A stretch of 64,000 bases of DNA from Morinoia aosen (taxonomy: Eukaryota > Arthropoda > Malacostraca > Amphipoda > Talitridae), in NCBI GenBank assembly GCA_030386875.1, contig CM059558.1, forward strand, positions 186,001 through 250,000, given 5' to 3'. Below, one piece after another: positions 55,557 through 64,000 of the stretch. Numbering within the stretch: position 1 is the stretch's first letter; each line of letters begins with the position of its first letter. The position numbers and the translations under genes are program-made. A model generated the notes under the pieces. That model was not told where the DNA came from. It was given only the letters and a program-made list of their open reading frames with translations, and did no database searches.

Positions 55557-56954
55557 TATATATGTGTGTGTGTGTACTAGACTGGCAACTATCATTTGAT
55601 TTGGAAATGCCGTTTTTTTTGTGTTCAGTCTCAACTTGTAACGTTACCTAACTCGTCATTTCTCTTCATTTTAGTAAAGCATTCATATGAAAAATATGAA
55701 TTTATTGTGTGATCACCCATATGCGTTTAAGTAAGATGCTCATCAACTGAAGACCTTTTTGTTGAAAAATTTTTAATTTAAAAAACTTGTAATTTCCATG
55801 CCTCCTGGAATATTTGTACATGTGTATGTGTGCGTTTGTGTGTGCGCATACATTTAGGTATATATATATGTACATTCTTATATTTACCCACAATATTTTT
55901 ACAAAATTTTTAATCGAGTGCCCTGCATTTGCTGTGTTGATTTAACCATGCTCTTTTCTGCAGTCATCTCACTTTTTTCATTTTTTCACGCACGCTCGAA
56001 ATGATATTTTGGAATATCTGCCACGACAAGCAATTCTGATTTAATTCCCTGATGTCAAGAAATCCAAAGCTTATATGTCAACGTACGTGTAAACTGACAT
56101 GGGTGTTTTCACCACACAAAGTTCGTTGTCTCCTTGTGTTCAAGAATTACCAAACGCAATTCAACTTCAATTAACCAGCTATAGGATACATTTTTATGTT
56201 TTTTCTCTCCTTTTATATACAAGCATCAAACTGGACCGTCATGGCACCTACGCATGTCTATCAATTCAAGACATTTACATCATATTTAGAAGATTATTTT
56301 ATATTTATAATTTGGAAACCCATTAGGACATTCATGTTTTCTTCTTTATTCGCGTCCTAAAATGTTTTTGTTAGTCTTGTGTGGTGAAAATTATCATTTC
56401 ATTTCTAACGTTTTTGAGTATATTATGACAACTCTATCTCGTTGGTTAATTTCACGCATTACTCCAGTTGCGCTGTACATGTCATGCATGGTAGCCGTTG
56501 TAGAGCAATCGTTCTCATGCTTTTGACTCTGGTGGAGTTTTTTGTGCCACTATTTTTAGCATGAAAATATGATAAATTTGTGGCGTGAATAAAGGCATTT
56601 AAAGGCAATATTAGTTGATACGTAGTAGTGAAAATACAGATCTGAATGTGAACCTCGCTGCCTTAGATGCAGGATTATTTTAATTCACCCGATTTACCCT
56701 AAACAAATTCCTTATAACGCAAGTCCTTGAGATCGTATTTTGATGTAAGTGTGCACTAAAACGAGTGTTCTCAACAGTGCATCGTCATTGAAATTGAGTT
56801 CTATTTTATAATTTTAATTACATATTTAATCAAATCTAGATTAAGTAACATTAGGAAGACATTGCTCTCAATCATTTGTTTCGACTAGTGACATTGGTAT
56901 TACGATACTCATGTGTATAATACTTCTCAATATTTCTATGTATTTTTTGTACAT
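55557..56954. other. No gene recognised
   Basis: AT-rich, with short GT and TA runs at 55560-55577 and 55825-55870. No reading frame with motifs. Confidence 0.45.
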
Positions 56955-57160
56955 GTATGGCACTCGCTTTCCAGTCTCAGAAGTCCATTAGCGCTGTTTC
57001 TCCAGTCTCCCAATTCACATTTGTTTCTTCAACCACGTCTTCGGTGTTCGTAAAGTCGATTGGAGTGTATTGGTTCATGTCAGTTTTTAAGAAGCAAATT
57101 GTGCAAGAAACATGTAGCAAGACTATTTGATTTATGTTCGGTACGGTTGTTCCAATCGAT
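56955..57160 (-). repeat. Diverged duplicate of a HARBI1-like 3' segment
   Basis: Aligns with 57985-58190 over about 190 bp (shared CCATTAGCGCTGTTTCTCCA and GATTGGAGTGTATTGGTTC). It encodes the same NQYTPI...GDWRNSANG segment in broken frames. The two copies are about 1 kb apart in direct orientation. Confidence 0.65.
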
Positions 57161-57864
57161 CTGGATGATTTAGTTCAACTGCCAGTGAAATGTTCGAATA
57201 AATTCAAATTTGAGTTACATGTTACGCGGAGAATAATTTGCTTACGTTAGGATTGAGCCCATTCACGCATATTAATATATATAGTTAGCGGTAAATGTAC
57301 AAGAAGTGCTACGCTACCACGCTGTTTCTGTAACTGGCATTCTGAGGACACAAATGTCTTATATTATAAAATATATATTGTATTAAATTTAACAATAATT
57401 TGTAATTTATTTGATATTATTCTACCGCAAACTTTTACTTACAAACGGACTCCTCATTTTGTGGAAATGAATAAGTTACATGATATTTTTTCGCACAACC
57501 CAATGACAAGATTCTCTAGCACCTGCATTTTTCATTCATTGGTGCTTTAATTGTGCGACTGGGATGTTTAAGGTCGGTTTACTTGTGATTATTTTAGTGT
57601 GAGGTCGAACTGATGCAGTACATTGATATGTACAAAAGCTTTCTCTCCTTTAATAATGCTCTAAATGAAAATAGGTGAAACTTTCTTGAAACTATTCTCG
57701 TATGCAAACATAACTGTAGTCAGAATGAATATAAAATCACTTTAACCAATATTTTATGAGTACTTTTGCTACCTGCAGAAGAAAGGAATTACGCGCGCGC
57801 CTAAATTTTTTTCTATGCAGCGTTGCACGATGTAGCTGAGGAAAATCATGTCCATACGAAGAAG
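57161..57864. other. No gene recognised
   Basis: AT-rich spacer between the two direct copies of the HARBI1-like segment. Nothing else was identified. Confidence 0.4.
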
Positions 57865-58660
57865 TTAAATATAACGCGAGTGAAACAAATCATTTCCTTT
57901 CGTTTTATTGTGACGATGCATGGGTAGTTTTCCCTCTACTTTCTGATAATGTCGTCTCGATCCGAGAGGGCCTTGTGAAGGGCGTCGGCACTCGCTTTCC
58001 AGTCTCAGATGTCCATTAGCGCTGTTTCTCCAGTCTCCCAATTTCACAGTTGCTTCAACCGCGTATTCGGTGTCCGTAAAGCCGATTGGAGTGTATTGGT
58101 TCTTTTCAGTTTTTTGAAGTAAATCATGCAAGAACCATGTAGCAAGACAATTCGATTTACGTTCGGTACGGTTGTTTCAATTGGCCGCCGGAAAACCTGC
58201 CAAATGCATTCTCCGGTACTCGTCGTGCTCTGCTCAGCTTGTAATTAAAAATGCTTTGTTTCTTGGGTAGTTCTTTTTGTGGGTAAGGCTTCATTAGTTT
58301 TTTTTTGTTAAAGAGGAAGCATCATAAGATGGGAACTGAAACATTGATATTAGTATCCGGCAAATCTGTACTTTCTGCATGATTAGAGTATTGCCGTCAA
58401 TGTGGTCTTTGAGGTGAGACTTCGCGTATACATCTTCGGCTGAAATTCGCCTATATGAACCAAAATTTGGCTATTTGTACGAGAATTTGAGGTTGGCATC
58501 CACGAGAAGAACAGGATTCACTGTGATTAGGTGGTCGGATAGCTTCGTACTTGCCGTCCATAGGACTTAGACGAAGGGAAATTCCAAAGCTGCCAGATTT
58601 ATGTTGCCATAATCGTTCTTCAGTTTTGGATGGGCCGAGATGCAAGCGGCGAGTAAATGA
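57865..58660 (-). pseudogene. PIF/Harbinger (HARBI1-like) nuclease fragments
   Basis: Two pieces on the minus strand in the right order. Near 58530-58590, ISLRLSPMDGKYEAIRPPNH resembles the HARBI1 core around its first catalytic aspartate (x-DGKH-x-x-IRxP). At 57960-58090, LGDWRNSANGHLRLESECRR-P-S-Q-G resembles the C-terminal GxWR ... R-PS segment. Between them the frame is disrupted and the second and third catalytic residues are not visible. The resemblance is short and from memory of the family, so I keep moderate confidence. Confidence 0.5.
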
Positions 58661-59289
58661 GTTAATGATTTGAAACCTCGGATAGTATGCTGCTGATTGT
58701 TGACTTTCCCATCCGAAATTGAAAATGGTGAGAGCTTCTGCTTTCCCCTTAAGTAAACAAATTTACTGTAACTGGTACTCCAGTTCGAAACAGGTCGGAT
58801 GAACCAAATGAATACAATTATGAAACACTTCGAGGTAACTTTGACTCTCCAAACATGACGTGTTGCCTCAGTACGCCGGCATTTTGGTGGCTCCTATAAC
58901 CTAGAATCGACAAGCCTGTTGCCAGGTACCTCAGAGTGACGGCCAGACGATCATGCGCTGAAATTTCGCTCCTCATGTTTGTGTTTCTTTTCTGGATGAT
59001 AGGAGTGACTCTCTAGTAGCCAGGAGAAGACGCTGGTGCTCATCCTCAGGAAGTTCCTGGAAAAAAAATTAGTCACTTCAAACTGTGAACAATGTAAATG
59101 TTGCGTTCTGGGTCGCATTTGGATTTCTGTTCAGATTGGTGCTCATTAGCAGGGAAATTTTGATACAAAAATGAAATTAAAATTGTTCAAAGTTAGCAGT
59201 AGTGATGAGCAAGTCTCGAAGGTTACAAAACTGAATATTTTGTTTGTAAAAGTTCATTTATTTTTACCAATCTGAGTTTCATTTAGGAC
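58661..59289. other. No gene recognised
   Basis: No credible frames. It may include more of the decayed Harbinger element. Confidence 0.4.
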
Positions 59290-59680
59290 AGAGACATAGG
59301 AAAAATAACCCAGGTAGCAAAATTTATTGACCTAATATTGAGCCAATATACAGTCCCAATATTGACTGGATATTCAAAATGAACATTGGGGCAATACCTT
59401 ATTTTGAAAAATTCGGTTGATATTAGAAAAAAATATTGGCCCAATAACAATATTATCATCAAACCAATATCAACTAATTATTGTGTCAATATTGAATTGA
59501 TAATAAAGAGTTCCCTACAATAACATTGGCTTAATACTCAATTCCTGATAGGTTGATATTTGTAAAACAAATGGCCCCGATAATGATAATTTCAGTAACC
59601 CAATTTTAGCTAATTATTCTGTCACTATGGACTTGATATTAAAATATTCCTTAAAAAAATATTGGCCTGTAAGGCCTGGA
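59290..59680 (+). repeat. CAATATTG-rich degenerate tandem repeat
   Basis: Dense in CAATATTG and its variants. Two longer units of about 130-140 bp can be aligned (about 59426-59540 with 59570-59672: AATATTGGCCC ... CAACTAATTATTGTGTCAAT / TAGCTAATTATTCTGTCACT). It ends at TATTGGCCTGTAAGG. Confidence 0.6.
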
Positions 59681-59734
59681 GTTGTTGCTGCTTTAGCAAT
59701 TGAGTTCCGCTTACGGCGCGGGAAGCAGCGAACA

Positions 59735-59840
59735 AGAGTTATACACTCATACTTCTCCTGCAGTTGGGATCGGTGATACGCTATGGGGATTTTAAAACTT
59801 ATTTCTTGCATAATTTTACATTTACACATATTAGTACCAT
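59735..59840 (+). repeat. Third, partial copy of the 9.62/11.63 kb direct-repeat family
   Basis: GAAGCAGCG...TCGGTGATACGCTATGG...TTTACATTTACACATATTA parallels 11605-11700 and 9627-9700, including the GAAGCAGCG segment just upstream that is shared with 11600. This shows the repeat is dispersed and not unique to the 2.1 kb insertion. Confidence 0.55.
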
Positions 59841-59899
59841 AAAATTAACACTCCTTAGTCGGACTATCATTAAGAATTTAAAAACGAAGAAGACAGCAC

Positions 59900-61257
59900 G
59901 GATAGGTATCATTTTTAATAGAATTTAGCGAAACTAAATTATAAAAATCTTGAATTAGTCAATTTTAAACGTTTCGGAGACCAAGTCTGAAAACATAAAA
60001 AACCAAAATTGGTTAGTTCATGACAACAGTAAGAAAAAGTGACAAAGTGATCAGTACGAGAAAAAAAATTATACAAAAATTTCTAAAGGATATGAACTAT
60101 TGGCACTATTTAAAGGTGGCTTCTCTTTTGCAATGTGAAGGGATTCTAAAATGCGCAAATCTAACTCGTTAGGAGTAGAACATAAAATCGAAAAATTGTC
60201 CTCGGAAATACGGCTGCTACACTGTTCGGTATGAAGGCGGATTGATGAATGAAGAGGTTGAGCTAAAGGTCTCCCGGTACGAAAGCTAACTCCGCGGTGC
60301 TGGGCAATCCTAACGTAAAAAGGCAGCGTCGTCATGCCGATGTAGCCAGACGTACACTGTACGCAACTAAATTTATATACCAGGGATGCCCGCATCCGCT
60401 TAGGAATCCTATCTTTGTACCGAAAGAAAGAACCAACTCGCAGCAGATTTACCGTAATTACATTTAATTTTACCGCAGGAAAGTGGTGATGAAAAAGGTT
60501 TTCTATATCCCGGGACATCTTGCTCGTAAAATCACCAAAATATGGAAATACACAGTAGAGCTGTTGCACCGAATCGGCGACATCATTAATACCGGAATAT
60601 TTCTTGGCTAAAAATTTTTTAATATGAGTATGAACAATAGAGGAAGGGAATCCGTTTTTACAAAAAAATGAAACTAAAAAATTAAATTAAGCATGATGAT
60701 CCGCAAAACTAGAACAAATGTTATAGGCACGATTTAACAAGGTTTTAATCGCATTAATTTTGAATCTATAGTTACAATTGCTGTAGAAACTTATGCCCAA
60801 CCCAGTAAAAGTAGCCTTACGAAAAACTGAAGTAGTGAAAGCTTTACCTACTCGAGTAATTTTTGAGTCCAAAAATGATAACGAGCCACAATTTTCAATT
60901 TCGATTGTAAATTTTATTGATGAATGTTTCTCATTCAAATAGTCCCTGAACATTTGAGCACGACTTGGATCACGAAACAACAAAAACGTGTCATCAATGT
61001 AACGGCGATAAAATTCTGGTTTAAATTCTACAGGACAATCGGCCAGCCATTTTTGTTCCCAGTGACACATGAAAATATTTGCAAATGTGGGTCCTAACAA
61101 AAGACCCATGCCCAGGCCTTCGATTTGCTTATACATATTACCAGCAAACACAAATATGGAATTCATAACAGGCAGTTCGAGAAGCGTCTTAAAATAAGAT
61201 TTGCCTAGGCCTAAAACTGTATCAGTAGGCAGAGCAAACAAGGAATTTAAAAGTATT
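59900..61257 (-). mobile_element. Penelope-like element, 3' part
   Basis: Reverse transcriptase and GIY-YIG coding sequence (60069-61241) followed by a 3' region containing GGTCTCCGAAACG (in 59958-59993), the same kind of hammerhead-like core as at 53877-53911. The N-terminal part of the gene ends at about 61250, exactly where the 3' tail of CR1 copy 4 begins. The CR1 probably inserted into it and the rest lies beyond the window. Confidence 0.8.
60069..61241 (-). pseudogene. Penelope-like reverse transcriptase with GIY-YIG endonuclease, one stop
   Basis: The first part holds RT motif GLGMGLLLGPTFANIFM and the catalytic box YRRYIDDTFLLF (about 61000-61020), then SFLDSKITR. An in-frame TAA at about 60686 follows SSFADHHA, and the same frame continues with FFCKNGFPSSIVHTHIKKFL. 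The second part ends with a GIY-YIG-like endonuclease: C-x2-C (CVQC), SGYIGMTTLPFYVRIAQH with Y-x-G and the R of the motif, and the terminal NELDLRILESLHI with a conserved E. A single nonsense change is the only lesion seen. The 5' end of the gene is missing. Confidence 0.88.
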
Positions 61258-64000
61258 TAAACAATTTAAAACAATTTAAACAATTTAACAATTTATTTAC
61301 CACAGGAGATACAGAGGTAGGTGATACAGAGGTAGAGTTTTACTTAAGTCTAGTACAATGGTCAAATTTGAGTATAGCTACCTGTGGGCCCGAATAAGCT
61401 CAGCGACTTCTAGGGCATCCTACCATCACGCTATTCTAGGGTGTACAAAAGTTTAACCTAGTTCACTTAACCTAGTTTCGCATTAGACTGATCATTGAGA
61501 TGATTAACTCGATATTTTACAAGTCGGCTATATTTAACAGTATGTTCGATAAAACGATTCAAGAGCAGAGAGAAGATTGGTTATGGTACACAAGGCAAGT
61601 TACATTATGACATTATCATTAGTTACATGTAGGAGGCAAGATTTCGACACGGTGATCTTACACTACTAGTATTCTGATAGGAAGTGAGACTCAAGATGTC
61701 TTTTGAATACTTTGTACGAATTACATTCACGGATCTCTGCAGGTATAGAGTTCCAAGTTTTGGTTCCAACGAAGAGAATACTGTGTTGCGACTTGGCCTT
61801 TGAATAATAAGGAAGCATGAATTTACTTCTATTTCGGGTTAAATGGTCGTGATGACCAGTTTGCGCAGTCAATAATTGTCTTAGGCTATTGTCGCCATCA
61901 TTTCTTAATGTTTTGTAAATGAAATTACAGATGGAGATTTTGTATAGATCCGAAAGTTTAAGTATTTGTAAATTTTTGAAAGAATCATTTGTGTGAGCAT
62001 TATATTCTAGGTTCTTTACCGCTCTGACAGCCCTTTTCTGCAGAGTAAAAATTTTGTTGGTTTTATTTTTATCAGTTCCGTGCCATGCTTCTATTCCGTA
62101 TTGCAAGTATGGAGAAATGAGCGTTCGGTAGAGCATTTGTAAAGCTGTTTCAGGCAGAAAATTTTTAACTTTATTTAGGATTCCGATGGATTTTGATAAT
62201 TTAGAACTAATATGAGTGATGTGCTCTTTGAAGGTCAGATGTTTATCTATTATGATGCCCAGAAACTTACATGAGTTGGTTTCTTCGATTTCACCTTCGC
62301 CAATTTTAATGCATGGGAGAGATACATCTTTCTTGTATGAGAAAGTAATATAATTTGTTTTATCGATATTTAGGCTTATTTTATTAGCTTTGAGCCACGA
62401 TGAAACCTTGTGAAGTTCAGTATTTATACTCTCCACAATCATAGCAGGATTTTGGTTCGGAAGGACCGCAGAAAGCGTACTGTCATCGGCAAAAAGTATG
62501 AATTTGAAGAATGATGTAGATTTTACAATATCATTGATAAAAATCAGAAACAAGAGAGGCCCGAGAACAGATCCTTGTGGAACTCCATGGCTAATTGTCT
62601 GTGGGTCTGATTTTGCGTCGTCAATGACAACGTATTGCTTCCGATTTGTTAGGTATGATCTGAACCAATCATGGGCAATCCCTCGAATGCCATAACAGTG
62701 TAGTTTCGATAATAGTATTTTATGGTCCACACAATCAAATGCTTTTCGGAAGTCAAGAAATACAGAGAAGACAGGCTTTCCTTCATCTATATTAGAATAG
62801 AGGAATTGTAAATGATTTAATATAGCCTGTGTTGTTGATTTTTTAGAGCGAAAGCCGTATTGTTTATCGTAAAGAAATGATTTTTGTTCAAAATAAGAGT
62901 ACACTTTTTTATACACAATCTTTTCGAATACTTTGCTAATAATTGGTAGAATGGAGATAGGTCGATAATTGTTTACACAGGTTTTTTCACCACTTTTAAA
63001 GATAGGGGTTACTCTAGCAACTTTGAGGGAGTTCGGGAAAGTGCCTAGTAAGAGAGACTGGTTAATAATATTTGATATCAGTGGGGCTACAATGTCAGCA
63101 ATAACTTTAAGTACTTTAGTCGGAAACGTTTGTAACCCACTCGATTTATTTTTCATGTTGTTTATGCACGTAATTACATCGGAGGAGTTTGTAGGCGTAA
63201 AGAAAAAGGAGTCGGGTTCTCGAATATGATCCATAAATTCCAGGTGATCAGTAGGTTCACTTGGAATACCATCAGCTATTGTTTTCCCTACGTTTACGAA
63301 GAAGTTGTTAAAGAGATTAGCAATTTCTTTCTTCTCATGATATTTTACATTATCTTGAACAACATATTCAATTTTCTTTTTATCGGCATTATTCGGTTTA
63401 CAGCAGGAGTTAAGGAGATGCCAAATCTTTTTAACGTCAGTTTTGAATTGAGTAAACTTGAGCGTAAAGTAGTTCTTTTTTGATGTTCTTATCTGGTTTG
63501 TTACATAGTTTCTAAATCGGTTATATGTTTCTCTAGATATTCGTCCTTCGCAAAGGAGGGCTAGGTACGCTTGACGTTTCTTTATATTTATCACGATGTC
63601 TCTGGTAATCCAGGGCTTATGTTCATTTTTCGGGGTAACTGTACGAGTTACAATTGGGCAACACTGATTGTATGCGGTCATTATAGTTTCAGTCAACTTT
63701 ACTACTGCTTCATCAATGCTCGTAGTATTATTGTTTTGTTGAGAGATGTGCAATGTAGGCATTGATTCTTCTAGAACGGTGCGCATTTCTTCAAGATTTG
63801 ATTCGTTTATTTTACGATATGAGTAAGTTTCAGCCCGTGCCTTGGTGTTGCAAGCAATATAGACATTTTTCTTAATAAGAAAAACTGGGAAGTGATCTGA
63901 TAAGTCAGAAGTAATTATTCCAGCAAGAAAATCACTAGGGTCTGTCATAAAGATATTGTCAAGCAGCGTAGCACACTCTGAGGTTATTCGTGTAGGCTTT
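61258..64000 (-). mobile_element. CR1-like copy 4, intact as far as the window shows
   Basis: 3' tail of AAACAATTTAA-type repeats (61258-61290), 3' untranslated region (61291-61665) and an unbroken ORF2 running past the right edge. It aligns colinearly with copies 1-3. It is the best-preserved member and served as the reference for calling lesions in the others. Confidence 0.9.
61666..64000 (-). CDS. CR1-like ORF2: endonuclease end and reverse transcriptase (partial at window edge)
   Basis: Open from 61666 to the window edge (at least 777 codons; the first ATG inside, at 63948, is not the true start). The endonuclease C-terminus is seen as PTRITSECATLLDNIF and SDLSDHFPVF. Counting from that ATG, RT motif A is FLDFRKAFDCVDHK (about residue 395-405), motif B is GVPQGSVLGPLLFLIF, and the catalytic box is LFADDSTLSA (about 487). 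The thumb and C-terminus run to FKRHLESHFLSEY. All catalytic residues in view are present and there is no stop. It would nick target DNA and copy its own RNA. Whether ORF1 and the 5' end are intact cannot be seen. Confidence 0.92.
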   Translation of the reverse strand, partial: KPTRITSECATLLDNIFMTDPSDFLAGIITSDLSDHFPVFLIKKNVYIACNTKARAETYSYRKINESNLEEMRTVLEESMPTLHISQQNNNTTSIDEAVVKLTETIMTAYNQCCPIVTRTVTPKNEHKPWITRDIVINIKKRQAYLALLCEGRISRETYNRFRNYVTNQIRTSKKNYFTLKFTQFKTDVKKIWHLLNSCCKPNNADKKKIEYVVQDNVKYHEKKEIANLFNNFFVNVGKTIADGIPSEPTDHLEFMDHIREPDSFFFTPTNSSDVITCINNMKNKSSGLQTFPTKVLKVIADIVAPLISNIINQSLLLGTFPNSLKVARVTPIFKSGEKTCVNNYRPISILPIISKVFEKIVYKKVYSYFEQKSFLYDKQYGFRSKKSTTQAILNHLQFLYSNIDEGKPVFSVFLDFRKAFDCVDHKILLSKLHCYGIRGIAHDWFRSYLTNRKQYVVIDDAKSDPQTISHGVPQGSVLGPLLFLIFINDIVKSTSFFKFILFADDSTLSAVLPNQNPAMIVESINTELHKVSSWLKANKISLNIDKTNYITFSYKKDVSLPCIKIGEGEIEETNSCKFLGIIIDKHLTFKEHITHISSKLSKSIGILNKVKNFLPETALQMLYRTLISPYLQYGIEAWHGTDKNKTNKIFTLQKRAVRAVKNLEYNAHTNDSFKNLQILKLSDLYKISICNFIYKTLRNDGDNSLRQLLTAQTGHHDHLTRNRSKFMLPYYSKAKSQHSILFVGTKTWNSIPAEIRECNSYKVFKRHLESHFLSEY

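Noticed and set aside
57865-58131. Independent 88-residue host gene
   Set aside because: The GDWRNSANG segment fits the end of a HARBI1-like nuclease and is duplicated at 56955-57160, so a transposon origin is more likely.

Overview
This 64 kb window looks like a gene-poor, transposon-packed stretch of an arthropod genome, most likely an insect with a large repeat-rich genome. The basis is the mix of elements: CR1-, jockey- and RTE-type non-LTR retrotransposons, a BEL/Pao element, a copia element with an insect-style half-tRNA-iMet primer site, a Penelope-like element, mariner, hAT, PIF/Harbinger and TTAA-flanked elements. There are also spliced transposase relics and no bacterial-style operons. 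I found no ordinary host gene, rRNA, tRNA or CRISPR array. The exact species cannot be read from the sequence.

Layout. 0.3-3.1 kb: antisense CR1 copy 1 with one frameshift. 4.5-5.6 kb: non-autonomous hAT with 8-bp target duplications. 6.2-12.1 kb: CR1 copy 2, split by two insertions. The first is a mariner-type element nested in its own relative, whose ends are arrays of 21-bp repeats (6.45-9.53 kb). The second is a 2.1 kb unknown insertion with direct terminal repeats. 12.65-15.7 kb: a 3-kb 15-bp-unit minisatellite that abuts, and probably grew from, the 3' tail of a jockey-like retrotransposon (15.7-17.4 kb). 17.4-24.9 kb: a complete but dead BEL/Pao element with both LTRs. 27.7-32.05 kb: a decayed CR1-group element whose ORF1 carries an SGNH-esterase domain. 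33.9-37.2 kb: three TTAA-type MITEs, one interrupted by an RTE element. 39.3-42.8 kb: a decayed Tnp2-like transposase next to a spliced DUF4806-type gene. 44.2-47.1 kb: a hAT element with perfect 8-bp duplications. 47.7-52.6 kb: a copia element holding a TIR element with a MADF exon, which itself holds a hAT. 52.6-53.6 kb: CR1 copy 3. 54.1-55.6 kb: an apparently intact DD41D mariner with about 165-bp TIRs. 57-58.7 kb: HARBI1-like fragments. 59.9-61.25 kb: a Penelope-like element with a GIY-YIG domain. 61.26-64 kb: CR1 copy 4 with an uninterrupted reading frame running off the window.

Nothing here acts as a cellular pathway; the genes serve element mobility. The two candidates for still-functional proteins are the DD41D transposase (54232-55323) and the CR1 ORF2 (61666 to the window edge). 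The nesting gives a relative history: CR1 copy 2 is older than the mariner composite and the 2.1 kb insertion; the TTAA MITE is older than the RTE; the copia element is older than the MADF element, which is older than the inner hAT.
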